From positions 406,551 to 470,550 of the forward strand of contig MNCI01016594.1 of the NCBI GenBank assembly GCA_015680685.1: 64,000 bases of DNA. The letters run 5' to 3'. Position 1 is the stretch's first letter, and each line of letters opens with the position of its first letter. This DNA comes from Gnetum montanum (lineage: Eukaryota > Streptophyta > Gnetopsida > Gnetales > Gnetaceae). Both the position numbers and the translations under genes were made by a program. Below the pieces are notes generated by a model. It worked only from the letters and a program-made list of their open reading frames with translations. It was not told the DNA's origin and searched no databases. Shown one piece after another: positions 1-10,500 of this stretch.

Positions 1-844
1 TGAAGGTTGGCGGCTTCTCCAGTTCACTATTGGAAAGGACAAAGTGCTAAAGTGGCTAAAGAAAAAGAAGACAAATCACACAAGAAAAGATCAAAAAAAA
101 AAATTTGTATGTGTGTGCCGTAGATTCCAAATCACTTCTCCCTTGGACAAAATGCCAAGTGATCGTACACCTTGTTGTTGTGTTACTCTTATGGTTGCCC
201 ATCATTGGATGAAATAATGCGATGTCACTGATTGGAGGAATGGACTTGGTCTTGATTTTGGAGCGACAAGCTAATGACACATTAATCACCCCCTACACTC
301 AGGATTCATCATATCCTGGGCCAATTACCTCATGTTCCAATCTTTGCAATCCCTTCTATGATTCGTCCCATCTTGCAGTTCATGTATTTGTTACTCATGT
401 CTTGTGTAGCATTGAATTCATACCTCATCATGATGGTATCTACATGTGTGTGTTTTGTGGAACTGGTGTAGATTACATTTACCCCTTTTAGTGCCTACGA
501 ACATTTTCAGGTGTGGTTACGTAAGGGCATCATAGGTAGGAACCTGCTCTGGGGAGGACCCACTTGCGTAACTCTTGTAATTTGCACTTTTTGCACATCA
601 CCACATCATTTTATACCCTTTGAGTACTTCATTGTCAAATCTATTCTTTCCTTTGTCATCATTACATGTCCTTTTATGTGTTACCTAAACAAATCAAGTC
701 CGACATTAAACTTTTAGGGCAACTTCCTTGAAAAATTTCTAACTCTAAAATCACACTAAATAAAGAATTCAACATTTATTAAAGGCGATGAGTAAGGTAT
801 GAAATAATTGAACTTCTTTCAATAACCTTATTAACAATTGATCT

Positions 845-1296
845 TTGTGTGATTATAGATGGGCCCTAAAAAAGGACAATAAGGAGGACCTTCTCAAGGT
901 GCAACTGAATGCCCAGGAGGAGGTAGAGGCCAAGGACCTCATGCAGAACATGCAGAGTAGAAGGCACAATCATTTAGCATCCACTAGAGAACTCCTATCA
1001 CTGCACAATCTAGGTAAGCAAAAGGTGGAGAGGTCAGGGCCAGAGCCTATGAAGAGGAACGACAATTGTTTGCGGCTTGGTATGTCAAGACCAACCAAAT
1101 GTTCCCGCAACTGCCGTGTCCATGGGAGGTGCTGACTCCATCAAACATTGGAGCATCAACATGGATGGCACAGGATCCCCAAACCGAAGAGGAAAAGCTC
1201 CAAGCACTCCTTCAGAGCTATCAATTTCCAAAACCTAGAGCACAAGATAAGAGGAAGAGACCCATGGAGGAACCACCATCACCAGGAACCACATGA
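845..1296 (+). pseudogene. C-terminal remnant of the Gy-family accessory coiled-coil protein
   Basis: The last ~75 residues (about 1050-1296) match the C-terminus of the 921-codon accessory ORF of Gy2: both have YEEER, then FAAWYVK, NQMFPQLPCPWEV, TPSNI, WMAQ, EEKLQA and a PMEEP..PGTT ending. The N-terminal side (845-1050) is charged and Glu/Gln-rich, as expected for the coiled-coil part, but is in another frame, so at least one frameshift separates the two halves near 1030-1060. The stop is TGA at 1294-1296, about 170 bp before the polypurine tract, as in Gy2. Function unknown; it is not pol, and I see no membrane segment that would make it env-like. Confidence 0.75.
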
Positions 1297-1465
1297 GTTC
1301 CAATAAATTTTGTAATTCTATCTCTGTGTCCCAATTTTGTTGTGTTCAATTCTCCACTATGACATGAATAAATTTCTAGTTAGTCAATAATCCCATACCT
1401 ATCCATTGTGTAATCAATGGAACTTATTCTCATTTTGTTTAACTCGAGGACAAGTTTTGATTCAG

Positions 1466-1476
1466 TCATGGGGGTA
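1466..1476 (+). other. Polypurine tract of Gy1
   Basis: TCATGGGGGTA lies directly before the LTR start TGATGA, preceded by a conserved leader with CTCGAGGA at about 1443. The same arrangement occurs at 42863-42873 (Gy4) and 57199-57210 (Gy5). The tract primes plus-strand DNA synthesis in LTR retroelements. Confidence 0.85.
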
Positions 1477-2317
1477 TGATGAACCATGATTTGTCAGGCT
1501 CCGATATTGGATTCGTGATATCAGGTACACGATAACGATATCGGATACACGATATCTCGATTCCTATGTAAGCCTATAAATACACCTTTGAGCACACAGA
1601 AAGGGGAGTAAGTAAGTATAGAAGTAGAGTCTTTTTGTTCATTTTTTAGTTTATCTCAACTCTTTCCCTAGTGCATGCCCGTAGTGTGATGATTGTAATT
1701 GTACGAAACCTTTATTCAAGTGTGACGTACTTGACACACACATGATTGACAATAAAGATCAAGATTACTTCATCATTGCAACATTCACTTAGTTTTAATT
1801 GCTTAATTGTTATTGTTATTTATTGCTTTCTTAATTAATATTTCTTTACCTTCCTTCACTATACCTATTATTAATGCAGAATGAGTAAGACTTAATCACG
1901 AGTGTTTAAGTGTGACTACTTGGTATCCCAGTAGCATATTTAGGAGTGCTTAAGTAACATGCGCTTGGTAATCCCAGAAGTAGTACACAAGGTCCAAGAT
2001 GTGTACGGATGATTAAGGACAGATGCTCATTGCACTTAGGCTAGCTAAGATTCTCTTCCCGTATTGCTCATTAGCTTAAGCAAAGTTATTTTTCATTGCC
2101 CTCTAGAAGTAGCATTAGTTTAGGACCACATCATACACCTCACTATGGACTAAACCATACGTGAGAAAGCAAATACTAGTCCAGGTGGGAAGACAACGAA
2201 CTGTGATCAACGTGTAACTATCTAGACACCACAACTAGCCCATCTGCAGAGTTCGACCGGATCATGCGTGAATGCTTGTATTTGTATGGTTGTGTAGGGG
2301 TACCTAGCCACTCATCA
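1477..2317 (+). repeat. 3' LTR of Gy1
   Basis: Starts TGATGA after the polypurine tract and ends CTCATCA at 2317. It contains GATATC dyads (about 1506-1560), TATAAATA at 1575-1582, and the family's R/U5 blocks: TTTATTCAAGTGTGA near 1710 and AATAAAGATCAAGATTACTTC near 1750. The reverse complements of these blocks are in the Gy2 LTRs. A stretch ending near 2310 matches the terminal block of every LTR in the family. The partner 5' LTR is outside the window, so the TSD cannot be tested. Confidence 0.85.
1506..1582 (+). promoter_or_regulatory. LTR promoter of Gy1: GATATC dyads plus TATA box
   Basis: Several diverged GATATC-centred dyads (1518, 1534-1546, 1551-1556) precede TATAAATA at 1575-1582. 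The same order is seen in the LTRs of Gy2, Gy4 and Gy5. A pol II promoter role is inferred from this position in U3. Confidence 0.6.
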
Positions 2318-3297
2318 ACAGCCTTCATAGTTCTTTCATAAATCCCTCATTTGAATTCATTGTATTAAATTTCTTAGGTCTATGATACACTACTCTGCCT
2401 TTTGATGTTGGGCATATTTGGGACTATAGCTTCTACTACTACTTCACATCTTTCATAGGTGCCAATAATGTTGGGACTTCTTTCTTCTTCTCCTCCTCTT
2501 TGTTATGATTTAGGGCTTTCTTCATTCATGGTCTTACAAATCACTATTATCATATCCTTTTGGCTTACGCATGTTTCTTCTAATTGTTGTTCTGCTATTG
2601 TTACTCATTATATTGATTCATATCTTATCTTATGCATGCTTACGAAATGTAAACTTGAGTTCCTTTATATACAAAAGATAAAATATTGGAATCAAAAGAA
2701 TTGTACTATTGACATGCTACCTACCAAAAACAATGTGCCAACGCACACACAAAATAAAATATTATTGAAATAAAAAAAATTTGACCTTAGGTGTAGGAAA
2801 GATTAAGCTTGAATGCAAGTAAATAGATGTCGCTGAGCTCTGGCATTACTAGATTGACCTTGTTGCCGTAACCGTGTATGTAACTGCTGCAAAAGCAGAT
2901 TCAATTGCTTTATTAAAATAATTTTATCTTAACGATATTGTTGTTTAATCAAAAATCTTAAGGAGAGTCCAGAAATTATCCAATGTCAACGTCAGAAGCA
3001 CAAATATCTACGCGTGCCGTCGGTAAGGCTGTGTCGGCAGCTGACGAGGTGTTTCATTCTCACGAAGTGGAAATCATCCTCGACTCTGTACCACTACTGT
3101 AATGATAATAATAATATTTTTTCGTACTTTTTAAGCTATATTTAATAATTTCCATACCGAAAGAATCCGAGAGTCCTTACGATGGCGTCAGTGCCAACGT
3201 TTAATTTCTGTCGACGCGGTGCCGTCAAACAGGTACGCGACATTCCGTAAGAAAAGACGTTGGAATCCGTTCTCATCTAAAACGCAGGGCTATGCTT
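2318..3297 (+). other. Non-coding stretch, no gene recognised
   Basis: Flank of Gy1. AT-rich to about 2960, then more mixed, with several CpG-containing words between 2990 and 3240. Only a short open frame without recognisable content (2459-2773) is present. I see no repeat shared with the rest of the window. Confidence 0.5.
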
Positions 3298-3513
3298 ACC
3301 ACAACAAACAATGAGAAGCCAAAAATGGTGTCAGAGGTGCAAGGCACACGTCAAAGCATTAGCGTATTAAAGAAAAAAGTTCATTCTGCTAAGCCACAGG
3401 TTGGGACCACAACAAATAAATTGGAAGCTAAACACGGAGTCGGAGTTGAAGGCACATGTCAAAGAAGTAGCATATGAAAAAATTGTTTATCTCTTGCTAA
3501 AATCTGATTTTCG
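3298..3513 (+). repeat. Two-copy tandem duplication, 108-bp period
   Basis: Unit 1 (3298-3405) and unit 2 (3406-3513) both begin ACCACAACAAA and share GGCACA(C/T)GTCAAAG followed by TAGC(G/A)TAT at the same offset. The period is a multiple of three, so the open frame 3292-3477 reads through with a repeated 36-residue pattern, but nothing else marks it as a gene. Confidence 0.7.
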
Positions 3514-4271
3514 GATAGCAGGTGGATAAGCATAAAGTTTTTTAAGTGATAACCGTAACTTAGTTATAATAACAGACACGTAACCATGTCTGGTAGGCAT
3601 ACATAAAGATTTAAATAAAATAATTAATGATTTGGAAAAGAATGAGGTGAAGGGTTTAAGTTTCTTTTACCCGTTTTAAGTATGGGTTGTGAATTGCTAA
3701 CTCAAGGCCTATGTATATAAAAAATTGTAGGTTATTACTCACACTTAATGAAAGTAACAATCTTAAGAAAAAAGAATGCGGAATTGAGTAAAATAGCAAT
3801 TAAAATTATAAATAACAATATTGAGGTAACGTTTACCATGGTTAAACATTACAATTTATGTGTTCAGGGTAGATCACTGCCGTTTCATTGTCATCATAAT
3901 GATGCTGCGTATCATTATCGTGTATTTCTGGTGTGATAAGTGAAAGTCAAAGTACGCGCGGATCATTTTATGGATAATTCTCGTCGCTTTTTTTTAATCG
4001 CGGTGCTTTCGGAGTCCCTGAGATTTCCATACAAATTATCGAAGCAGAGACTTAGGTTAAAATTTACTAAATTTTAACTTGGTGATAAAATTTACTAATT
4101 TTTAACTTGGTGATAAATCTTAGTTTCTTCGAGCTAGAAATTTTGTGTACCACGTTCCGTCGGCACAATTTTTATAATAAACCTTATTTTTAGAAAGAAA
4201 TCAATGCATTTAAATATAATTTTTGTAACTTTTAAATATAACTCTGGGAAACCTGCCTATTTATTATAATT
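3514..4271 (+). other. Non-coding AT-rich stretch with a 28-bp tandem duplication
   Basis: No coding feature recognised. Positions 4059-4086 and 4087-4114 are near-identical 28-bp copies (AAAATTTACTAA.. to ..ACTTGGTGAT). Short open frames such as 3748-3936 have no supporting motif. Confidence 0.55.
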
Positions 4272-4421
4272 CTTGAAGCATGCAAATCCAACATATTTGC
4301 TGACTATTTAAACACTGTGGTTTAAAGTCACGAGAACACGGCAAATCTTGAAACATGCAAATCCAACATACTTCCTGACTATTTAAACAGTGGTTTAAAG
4401 TCACAAGAACACGGCAAAACA
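4272..4421 (+). repeat. 75-bp tandem duplication, each copy with a TTTAAAC hairpin
   Basis: Copies at 4272-4346 and 4347-4421 share the start CTTGAA(G/A)CATGCAAATCC and the end AGAACACGGCAAA. Each contains TTTAAAC, a 4-6 nt loop, and GTTTAAA, a perfect 7-bp inverted repeat. They lie about 600 bp downstream of the MYB stop codon. Confidence 0.75.
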
Positions 4422-5024
4422 TGAAGACGTTTACGGAAAGCAGGACACATCGTGGCAAACTGAGACTCTTGCTATCTCTGTGTGTGTGCAATGAGTAGAG
4501 TAGCGCCCCAGGGAGAAGGCTCTGGCAAGCGCAGCGCGGGAGGTGCTCTCAGGGAGAACGTTCTGTCTGTCTGGCCAAAGCAAAGCAAAGCAGGGGGAGA
4601 GCGCTCTCGCGTGCACTGCAAGAGATGCCTCCGAGTGAGAGTGAGAGCGAGAGCGCTCTGGCGTGCGCAGCTGCCACATATTTTAGCTGCGCAGCAACCA
4701 GCTACGTCACAGCACCTGCTTCGTGTCTTCGTGCTCCCCGACAGAACAGAGATGCATGATGTCTGGAATATAATAAGCAACAACACAAACAAACTGTGAC
4801 CTGCCGACCACGCAGAAAAACGATGAAACATAAATAGATGCAGTCGCAATGCCAATGCATCCAGCAGTGGCAGCAAGATCGAAAACACCAGTGCCGCACT
4901 GCCGCCATGAACACCACTGGCGCAGTAGCATAGCATCCCAAGCGTATGTCGTGCAGCAGGGGCCGCGGCGCCATAAACTCAAAATTCGCGGACGCACAGA
5001 GAGCAACGTAATGGCTTTTTGCAG
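4422..5024 (-). other. GC-rich 3' flank of the MYB gene
   Basis: Relatively GC-rich DNA directly downstream of the MYB stop. It has a perfect 12-bp palindrome, GAGAGCGCTCTC, at 4597-4608 and a second AGAGCGCTCT at 4650-4659, each followed by a similar GCGTGC.C.GC word. Overlapping minus-strand frames (4472-4936, 4702-5031) are most likely by-products of base composition. Part of this is presumably MYB 3' UTR; I see no convincing poly(A) signal close to the stop. Confidence 0.5.
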
Positions 5025-6256
5025 CTAGCAAAGCCTATGAGTATCATAATTGTTGAGATTCCATAAATCATCCGAGAAATTCAGAGAATACGTTCCGCTA
5101 TTGCTGAAAAAGTTGGCTTCGACTCCTCTGCTTTCGTCTATGTCGGCGAGGTTTCCTGCGTTGTCGATCTCGGAAAACAGAGAGCCCGCAGAAAAGCACC
5201 GCAGAAGCTTGTTTTGGCCCCAACCGGCGCCGCCGATGATCATTGATTCAACTTCACCTTCTGCTTCTTCATTCTTGTATTCCCTCGCCTGATCTAACTC
5301 ATCTTCCTCCCCTGTTTTCGTGCCAATTGCTGCCTCCTCCACATTTTCGTTGGCAGTTGCAGGAACAACCGAAGAAGAGAAGCATGGCATATCCGTATCG
5401 GCCATTATGTTTACCTCATCGTCCGAGCCGCCGCATTGGCTGAGCAGCTTTTTCTTGATGTGGGTTCTCCAGTAGTTTTTTATCTCGTTATCGGTTCGCC
5501 CTGGCAAACTCTGCGCGATCTTTGCCCACCTGCACATTGACACAGTAACCCCAGATCGTTACGTTGGTTTTCATTTTCCATACCCAAGAAACACTAAATT
5601 TGAGCTACAGTGTAACTGGTTTGTGGTGATTTTTACCTGTTGCCCCAACGGCCATGCAATTCCACGATCTGGCGCTCTTCGTCGGGGCTGATTTTGCAGC
5701 GTTTCAGGTTGGGGCGGAGGTAGTTAACCCATCGCAGCCTGCAGCTTTTTCCGCTGCGGTTCAGCCCTGCCAACGCAGCAAGATTTTTTTCAATAAAAAA
5801 GCACAAATAAAAACTGTAAATGAAGGCTGGACCAACGGCAGCCATACACGCAAGCAAGCACCAAAAATATCTGCAACGCCGCTGTGGAGTCTGGGCCAAA
5901 CCCCGTAAAAACGAACCAGTCAAAACGCGTCCCCCAAGCGGGCCCACACGCAAAAATATCATAACGGCTATGATGCGATGGCATCCGGCGTAGGCAGCTT
6001 CCTGTCCCAGAAAGTTCCCAGGACGGACCGACCTTTAAAAACCAAAACTAAACCAAATTAAACGAACATACCGAAAAACAAAAGCAACCACGGAAGCAGC
6101 TATACCTGCAGATTTGGGGACAAAGCTCCATCTGCCTTCTCCATGAAGGGAAATGTATGTAGCCAAGTCGTTATCCTCCTCGGGAGTCCAAGGACCCTTC
6201 CTCGTCCTCTCTTCTCCTTCGTAGCTTTCCCCCTCGCAAATCTTCAGCGTCTCCAT
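5025..6256 (-). CDS. R2R3-MYB transcription factor, three exons (6106-6256, 5637-5766, 5025-5529)
   Basis: Nuclear DNA-binding regulator. Exon 1 (151 nt) opens at ATG 6256 and ends at a GT donor; exon 2 is 130 nt, the usual size of the middle exon in R2R3-MYB genes; exon 3 (505 nt) ends at TAG 5025-5027. Introns are 339 and 107 bp, both GT-AG, at the family's conserved positions. The spliced product is 261 residues. The R2 repeat runs from about residue 20 (KGPWTPEED) through [11 protein letters not shown] and [16 protein letters not shown]3 contains [16 protein letters not shown] and [16 protein letters not shown]. The Trp spacing is canonical, with Ile in place of the first R3 Trp as usual. 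The tail is acidic and ends near [10 protein letters not shown]. The GLNR(S)[12 protein letters not shown]...[11 protein letters not shown] pattern suggests the MYB48/MYB59-like group. A Cys follows LKR where Gly is typical. The frame extends upstream to 6283 only from TTG, so ATG 6256 is preferred. It appears functional. Confidence 0.93.
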
Positions 6257-6324
6257 TTCAAGGTACGGTAAGCAAACTTCCAACTGTTGACTAATTAATT
6301 AAAGTAGCATGGAATGTAATAATA

Positions 6325-6390
6325 AGCAAAGTTCGAACTCCCAACCTATAGGTTGTCAAACTACAAGGAGGAGGGTCCAACTTCCTGCTG
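6325..6390 (-). repeat. Possible tRNA-like SINE head in the MYB 5' leader
   Basis: Read on the minus strand, TGGACCCTCC (6378-6369) is followed about 30 nt later by GGGAGTTCGAACTTT (around 6331-6339), a spacing and B-box-like core reminiscent of pol III promoters. There is no clear A box, no poly(A) tail and no target duplication. It would lie about 70-130 nt upstream of the MYB start codon. Weak call. Confidence 0.25.
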
Positions 6391-6503
6391 CAATCTTTAT
6401 GTGTAATTGAACTGGAACTCCAAGATGAACACGCAGCAGAGTCGAGCGGAAGCGAAATGCAACAAAGACCTGAAATATTACAAGAATGGACGAGAAGAGG
6501 CGC

Positions 6504-6514
6504 AGTTTAAATAG
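6504..6514 (-). promoter_or_regulatory. TATA-like element of the MYB gene
   Basis: Minus-strand CTATTTAAACT sits about 250 bp upstream of the ATG, leaving a 5' leader of roughly 220 nt if transcription starts 25-35 bp downstream. No experimental start is visible. Confidence 0.35.
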
Positions 6515-6699
6515 TGAGGAGCTGGGGCCATAATATAAAGCGGCGCGATATTTAAAAAATGCAAGTTCGATTCGGGGGATCGTAGGCTGCCGCCCAAGGC
6601 CAAGTGAAAGCGCCTAAGTATTTGTATTTTAAAAAAAAGGAAGATATTGAGGGTAAAAAGGCGTGACTGAGGAGATCCGCGCGCAGGCTGTGTTGGTGC

Positions 6700-7038
6700 C
6701 ACGTGCCCGCTCAGAGTGCAGGCGGCGAAGTCCAGGAAACGCAATCGCGTGAAACGTGGCAGTCAAACCTTGTCCGCGTGACACGTGTCGCTGCCGCGCA
6801 TAAAAAACCATAGCACCGTGGCAACGTGCTGCACTGCCATTGGCTGTGGAGCTATGCTCTCTCGTTTTCTTGTTGCTTCTCAGCTCGTCTCTTTCGCCAC
6901 CGTAGCTCGCGCGAATTTTCAGTGACGGCTCCATCGATCCAAAATTCCAAATTATGTCAGGGATAAGCGTGTCAAAATTTGGCACGTTCGTGCCGATTCC
7001 GTTTTCCGTTTTGTTTTTTGAAAGGTTGTGTGACGTGG
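6700..7038 (-). promoter_or_regulatory. G-box/ABRE-type cluster upstream of the MYB gene
   Basis: ACGTG cores occur at 6700-6705 (CACGTG), 6754-6760 (ACGTGGC), 6780-6789 (GACACGTGTC, a perfect palindrome around CACGTG), 6824-6828 (ACGTG), and 7031-7038 (TGACGTGG). The first four fall within about 130 bp, 444-572 bp upstream of the ATG. bZIP and bHLH factors of ABA, light and stress pathways bind such sites in plants; the specific regulator is an inference. Confidence 0.5.
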
Positions 7039-7355
7039 AATTTAGACCAATTGCATGACTTGCGAATGAGCCTGCTTTTCTTTCCGACAGAAATTGAATT
7101 TTAGTACGTTTGCAGAGGTCTATTGGACAGATGAAAAATGAGTTTTAAAAATATCATTTATAAATTTACAAAATTGCCAAAGTGTGATTCCTGGTCCCGA
7201 TACATACAGCGTGTCTGCCTTGCGTTGCCGCACTTGTCAGCCCAGAAGCTGCATGGATGTTTTAAATAAAAGGATTGCTACATACTCTATGATTTGGCTC
7301 ACGCTCAGCTAGTTGAGTTGATTTCCCTGGAGGACGTCTTATCTTCAAGAGCGGA
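7039..7355 (+). other. Spacer between MYB promoter and Co1
   Basis: No gene or repeat recognised. It ends with GCGGA (7351-7355), which would be the target-site sequence next to the Co1 LTR, but no matching copy is seen on the other side. Confidence 0.4.
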
Positions 7356-7505
7356 TGTAACAACATTGCCCTCACACTGTCCAGCACCTTAAGGAATTCA
7401 CTAAGATTCAATGGATATGGGGCGGAAGACCTAGAGAATACACCTCTAACCAATAAGTATCCTAAGAAAGAGTGCAAGGTCCTTGTTTAGAGTGCAAGGA
7501 ACCCA
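7356..7505 (-). repeat. Alignable terminal part of the Co1 3' LTR
   Basis: This matches 12818 to about 12970 in the same orientation. The rest of this LTR, rightwards towards about 7.9 kb, has diverged too far or carries indels, so its inner boundary is not assigned. Confidence 0.6.
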
Positions 7506-10500
7506 TCAACTCAATTGACGCTAGGCTGGAAGGAAGATACCAACCCCAACTCCTGATACGTCCTTCCATCCAATGCCTTGCATCAAACACAAAGGGCATT
7601 TGGAGGAGTCCCAAAGACTTCCCACTCTATAACAATTGGGAGTAGTCCAACCCAAAGGGCCAACGTTTCTAAGGCGTCCCCTAGATCCATCCCTTCTTAG
7701 GTCTAGAGACTTATCTTTTTGCGTAGACCCATACCTATGCAAGAAGATAGCTCTTCGTCCACAAGTTCAGCTGAGTTCCTTCGTGAATGGCATCTCAACA
7801 CCCATTGATTTTCTTGATATTTTTTTTTCTGATTTTTATCATCGATTTTAAGGGTTCACCAAGGCCACTACCCATGGTGATGGACTTGGGAACATAAAAT
7901 CAAGAGGGAGAACATGCTCCAAAAGAGCCATGTCACCACAAGCAACTCATGCTTGCCAAAACTTCATGTTCTGCTACTCACATCCAAACCCATGGGCTCT
8001 CACCAGTGTAACCATCTAAGCATAGATTCTGTGTGTTTATATCATGCACATTTTTTTTCCATCATATTTGTTCAAGTTGATATGAAGGGAGTTGAGCGTG
8101 TTCTCCCTTCAAAACAAGGTACAAGGGCAGATCTTTTGAGCTTAACCTTGCCGTCTACAGACACACCAACATTACATTCCTCATTTCACCATCCAACACT
8201 ATTCCATTTCAGCAGCCAAAAGAGAAGATCCAAAATTTGTTTGGAAGGCTTTCCTAGGAGGCTACCATAGCATCCACACCTGATCTATCATCAACATCCT
8301 TTGCGATTGTCCAACATCAAGAATGTCTGCTCAAATGTTAGGACAAGTGGAGGATATGTTGGGCAGCCAACCCCAAGACAATCCTCCATACACAAGTCTC
8401 ATGTAAACTGCTATCACATCATCAATTGCAACCAAAATGTCTTGTTCATGGGAAAGGATCAATCACACTTGCAACTTACAAGCTATCCTTCCCACTTTGA
8501 GATATGGGACAAGTGCCATTTTTTGAACACTTGGTCTAGGGAAGCATGTAGAGTCACCTCCAAGGAAAACCATGGTCATGAATTCTCTAGGGAACATCTA
8601 GGTTCCCAGAGTCTGAATTTTTCTATCATCCCAAGAACAATTGCCATTCACCATCAACACCTACCATTGGATTTTTGAACTTGAAGAAAGGATCCTCTTT
8701 GGAAGGTTTCTTCCATAAGCAAGTACAACAATCCAGTTGCACCTCACCCATGATACATGCCTAAGTAGTCCACATAGCCAACAAAATCGTAACGTCCAAC
8801 TTTTACTAGCTGAGGGAAGACATGGATTTACAAGTCTTACCCAGATTCGATTTCACCTTAAGAATAACTCAAGAAGAGAAAGAGTTTATCCCTTAAAAAT
8901 TTTATCAAGAGGGATTTCTGTTTCATCCTGGGAGATTTGGGTTTTTGTTTCATACATTCCAGTCAAGCCCATTTACAAAAATTGTGATGCACAAGGCTAC
9001 ACCACTGCCTATTACCATGGAGCCTAAACAAAAAATGCAAGTCAACAAGAACATCTTACCCATAGGAGGACTAGGTCCTCAAGATAGTTTTACAAAGAAT
9101 GGGCTTCACCAACATCAACTACAAACTCAAAATAATACATGATTCATCCCCGAAGGGTTTACAATAAGGGTGGTCTACCAGAGAACCCCAACAAGGAAGT
9201 CCCTTTGGAGCCCCAAAAGTTGAGAGAGAATACATAAGATCATGCCTTGCTTACAAGAAGGAATTCATATACATTTAGGCTACATCAACAACATGGCCTC
9301 ACAAAGGAGGTTCCACGAATTCCACCAAGGTAACAACATTTTGTCTTTGAAAACAAGCCCCAAGAGTTCACGAACATGGGACCAGTGATAGGAACAAGTC
9401 CTAAACATCAACTAGTTCTAGATCCCATCTAGGGAACAACTGTCTTGATACCACTTGCCTTATTATTTCAGAAACTGATGAGGGCATTCATCGGAATGGA
9501 GAATGACCTCTCATAGGATTAGAGAATCACCAAGTAATATAGTGCTCAGTCCTACTATCCCACCAGAGAGGTGAGGACACTAACATGAATTAACAATATA
9601 CTAGAGAAATGGGACAATAAATTAGGGAGAGATGGTGTGATACATTAGTGTACACAAGGAATAGGGTACATGGAGGAGATTTAGCAAGACACCATAGCCT
9701 ACTAGGCACAATGAGTCCCAAGTCATGAAATCACACCATAGTCAACAAAAGCACCAATAAGTCCCAAGCCATGAGAGTGCATCATAGCCCTTAGAAGCAT
9801 AAAAAGTGATCGATCATAAGAGCACACCATCATCCACAAAGCACCAGATGCCCCCAATCATGAGAGCATAGGCTTAAGTGTTTTCGAGCACATTCAAGCC
9901 CACGCTACAATTTCTGTAACTGTAACATTATTTATTCAAGGATGGACTGCCATCCCAACGTTTGCAAAATTTCTCCATGATCACATCCAATATGGAAGAG
10001 GGAGTCTAGGTGCCGATAGCTAGAACTCAACTCTACTCCATAGCTAGACATCGCAGCATCACCTTGATTTGAATTTTAGTCTACCATTGTGATTCACATG
10101 GCCATCGTGAACCACTCACAATCAAGATCAAGCACATCAAACTGATCTATTTGTATTTAAGGCTACATACCACCATCGATCACCTGTGGATAAGATTTTT
10201 TCTAGTCCAGGAACCCAAGAGAAAGTATTCCCAAGACTTTTCCTATCTCAAGAGCATTCACCGAAGGACACATCATCAAGGCATGCCAATATCACCAAGA
10301 ACACATGGCATCACTTCAAGATCACCTTGGGTAAGGACATGCCTTGGCCTGCTTGTTACAACACCATATTGCAACAAGAGAATTTTCCATGGGGTTTTAG
10401 CAGAATTACACATCAAGGCACAAAGGCTAATTACAACATATAGAGAAGGTGCTTCAAGAATGAGCACCAAGAAAACACCATACATCAAGCTTGGCCTTTT

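Larger units (their letters stand above)
1..1476 (+). mobile_element. Gy1: 3' internal part of an Athila/Tat-like Ty3/gypsy element, truncated by the window edge
   Basis: This is the region between coding domains and 3' LTR of a plus-strand element whose 5' part lies outside the window. Positions 1 to about 640 are the reverse complement, with moderate divergence, of 19140-19700 in Gy2, including shared phrases around 290-480 and 540-570 (the 'aacctgctctggggaggaccc' type segment). A shorter version recurs in Gy4 (about 42060-42150) and Gy5 (about 56390-56470). It is followed by a broken accessory ORF, a polypurine tract and an LTR. Compared with Gy2, roughly 3 kb is missing between about 720 and 845, so the N-terminal half of the accessory ORF and its promoter are gone. 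Confidence 0.8.

Noticed and set aside
4472-4936. 154-codon minus-strand frame after the MYB gene
   Set aside because: Overlaps other open frames in GC-rich DNA, shows no domain, and is probably MYB 3' flank.
6035-6283. Longer MYB N-terminus starting at 6283
   Set aside because: The upstream start is TTG, not ATG; the first in-frame ATG (6256) gives a normal MYB N-terminus.
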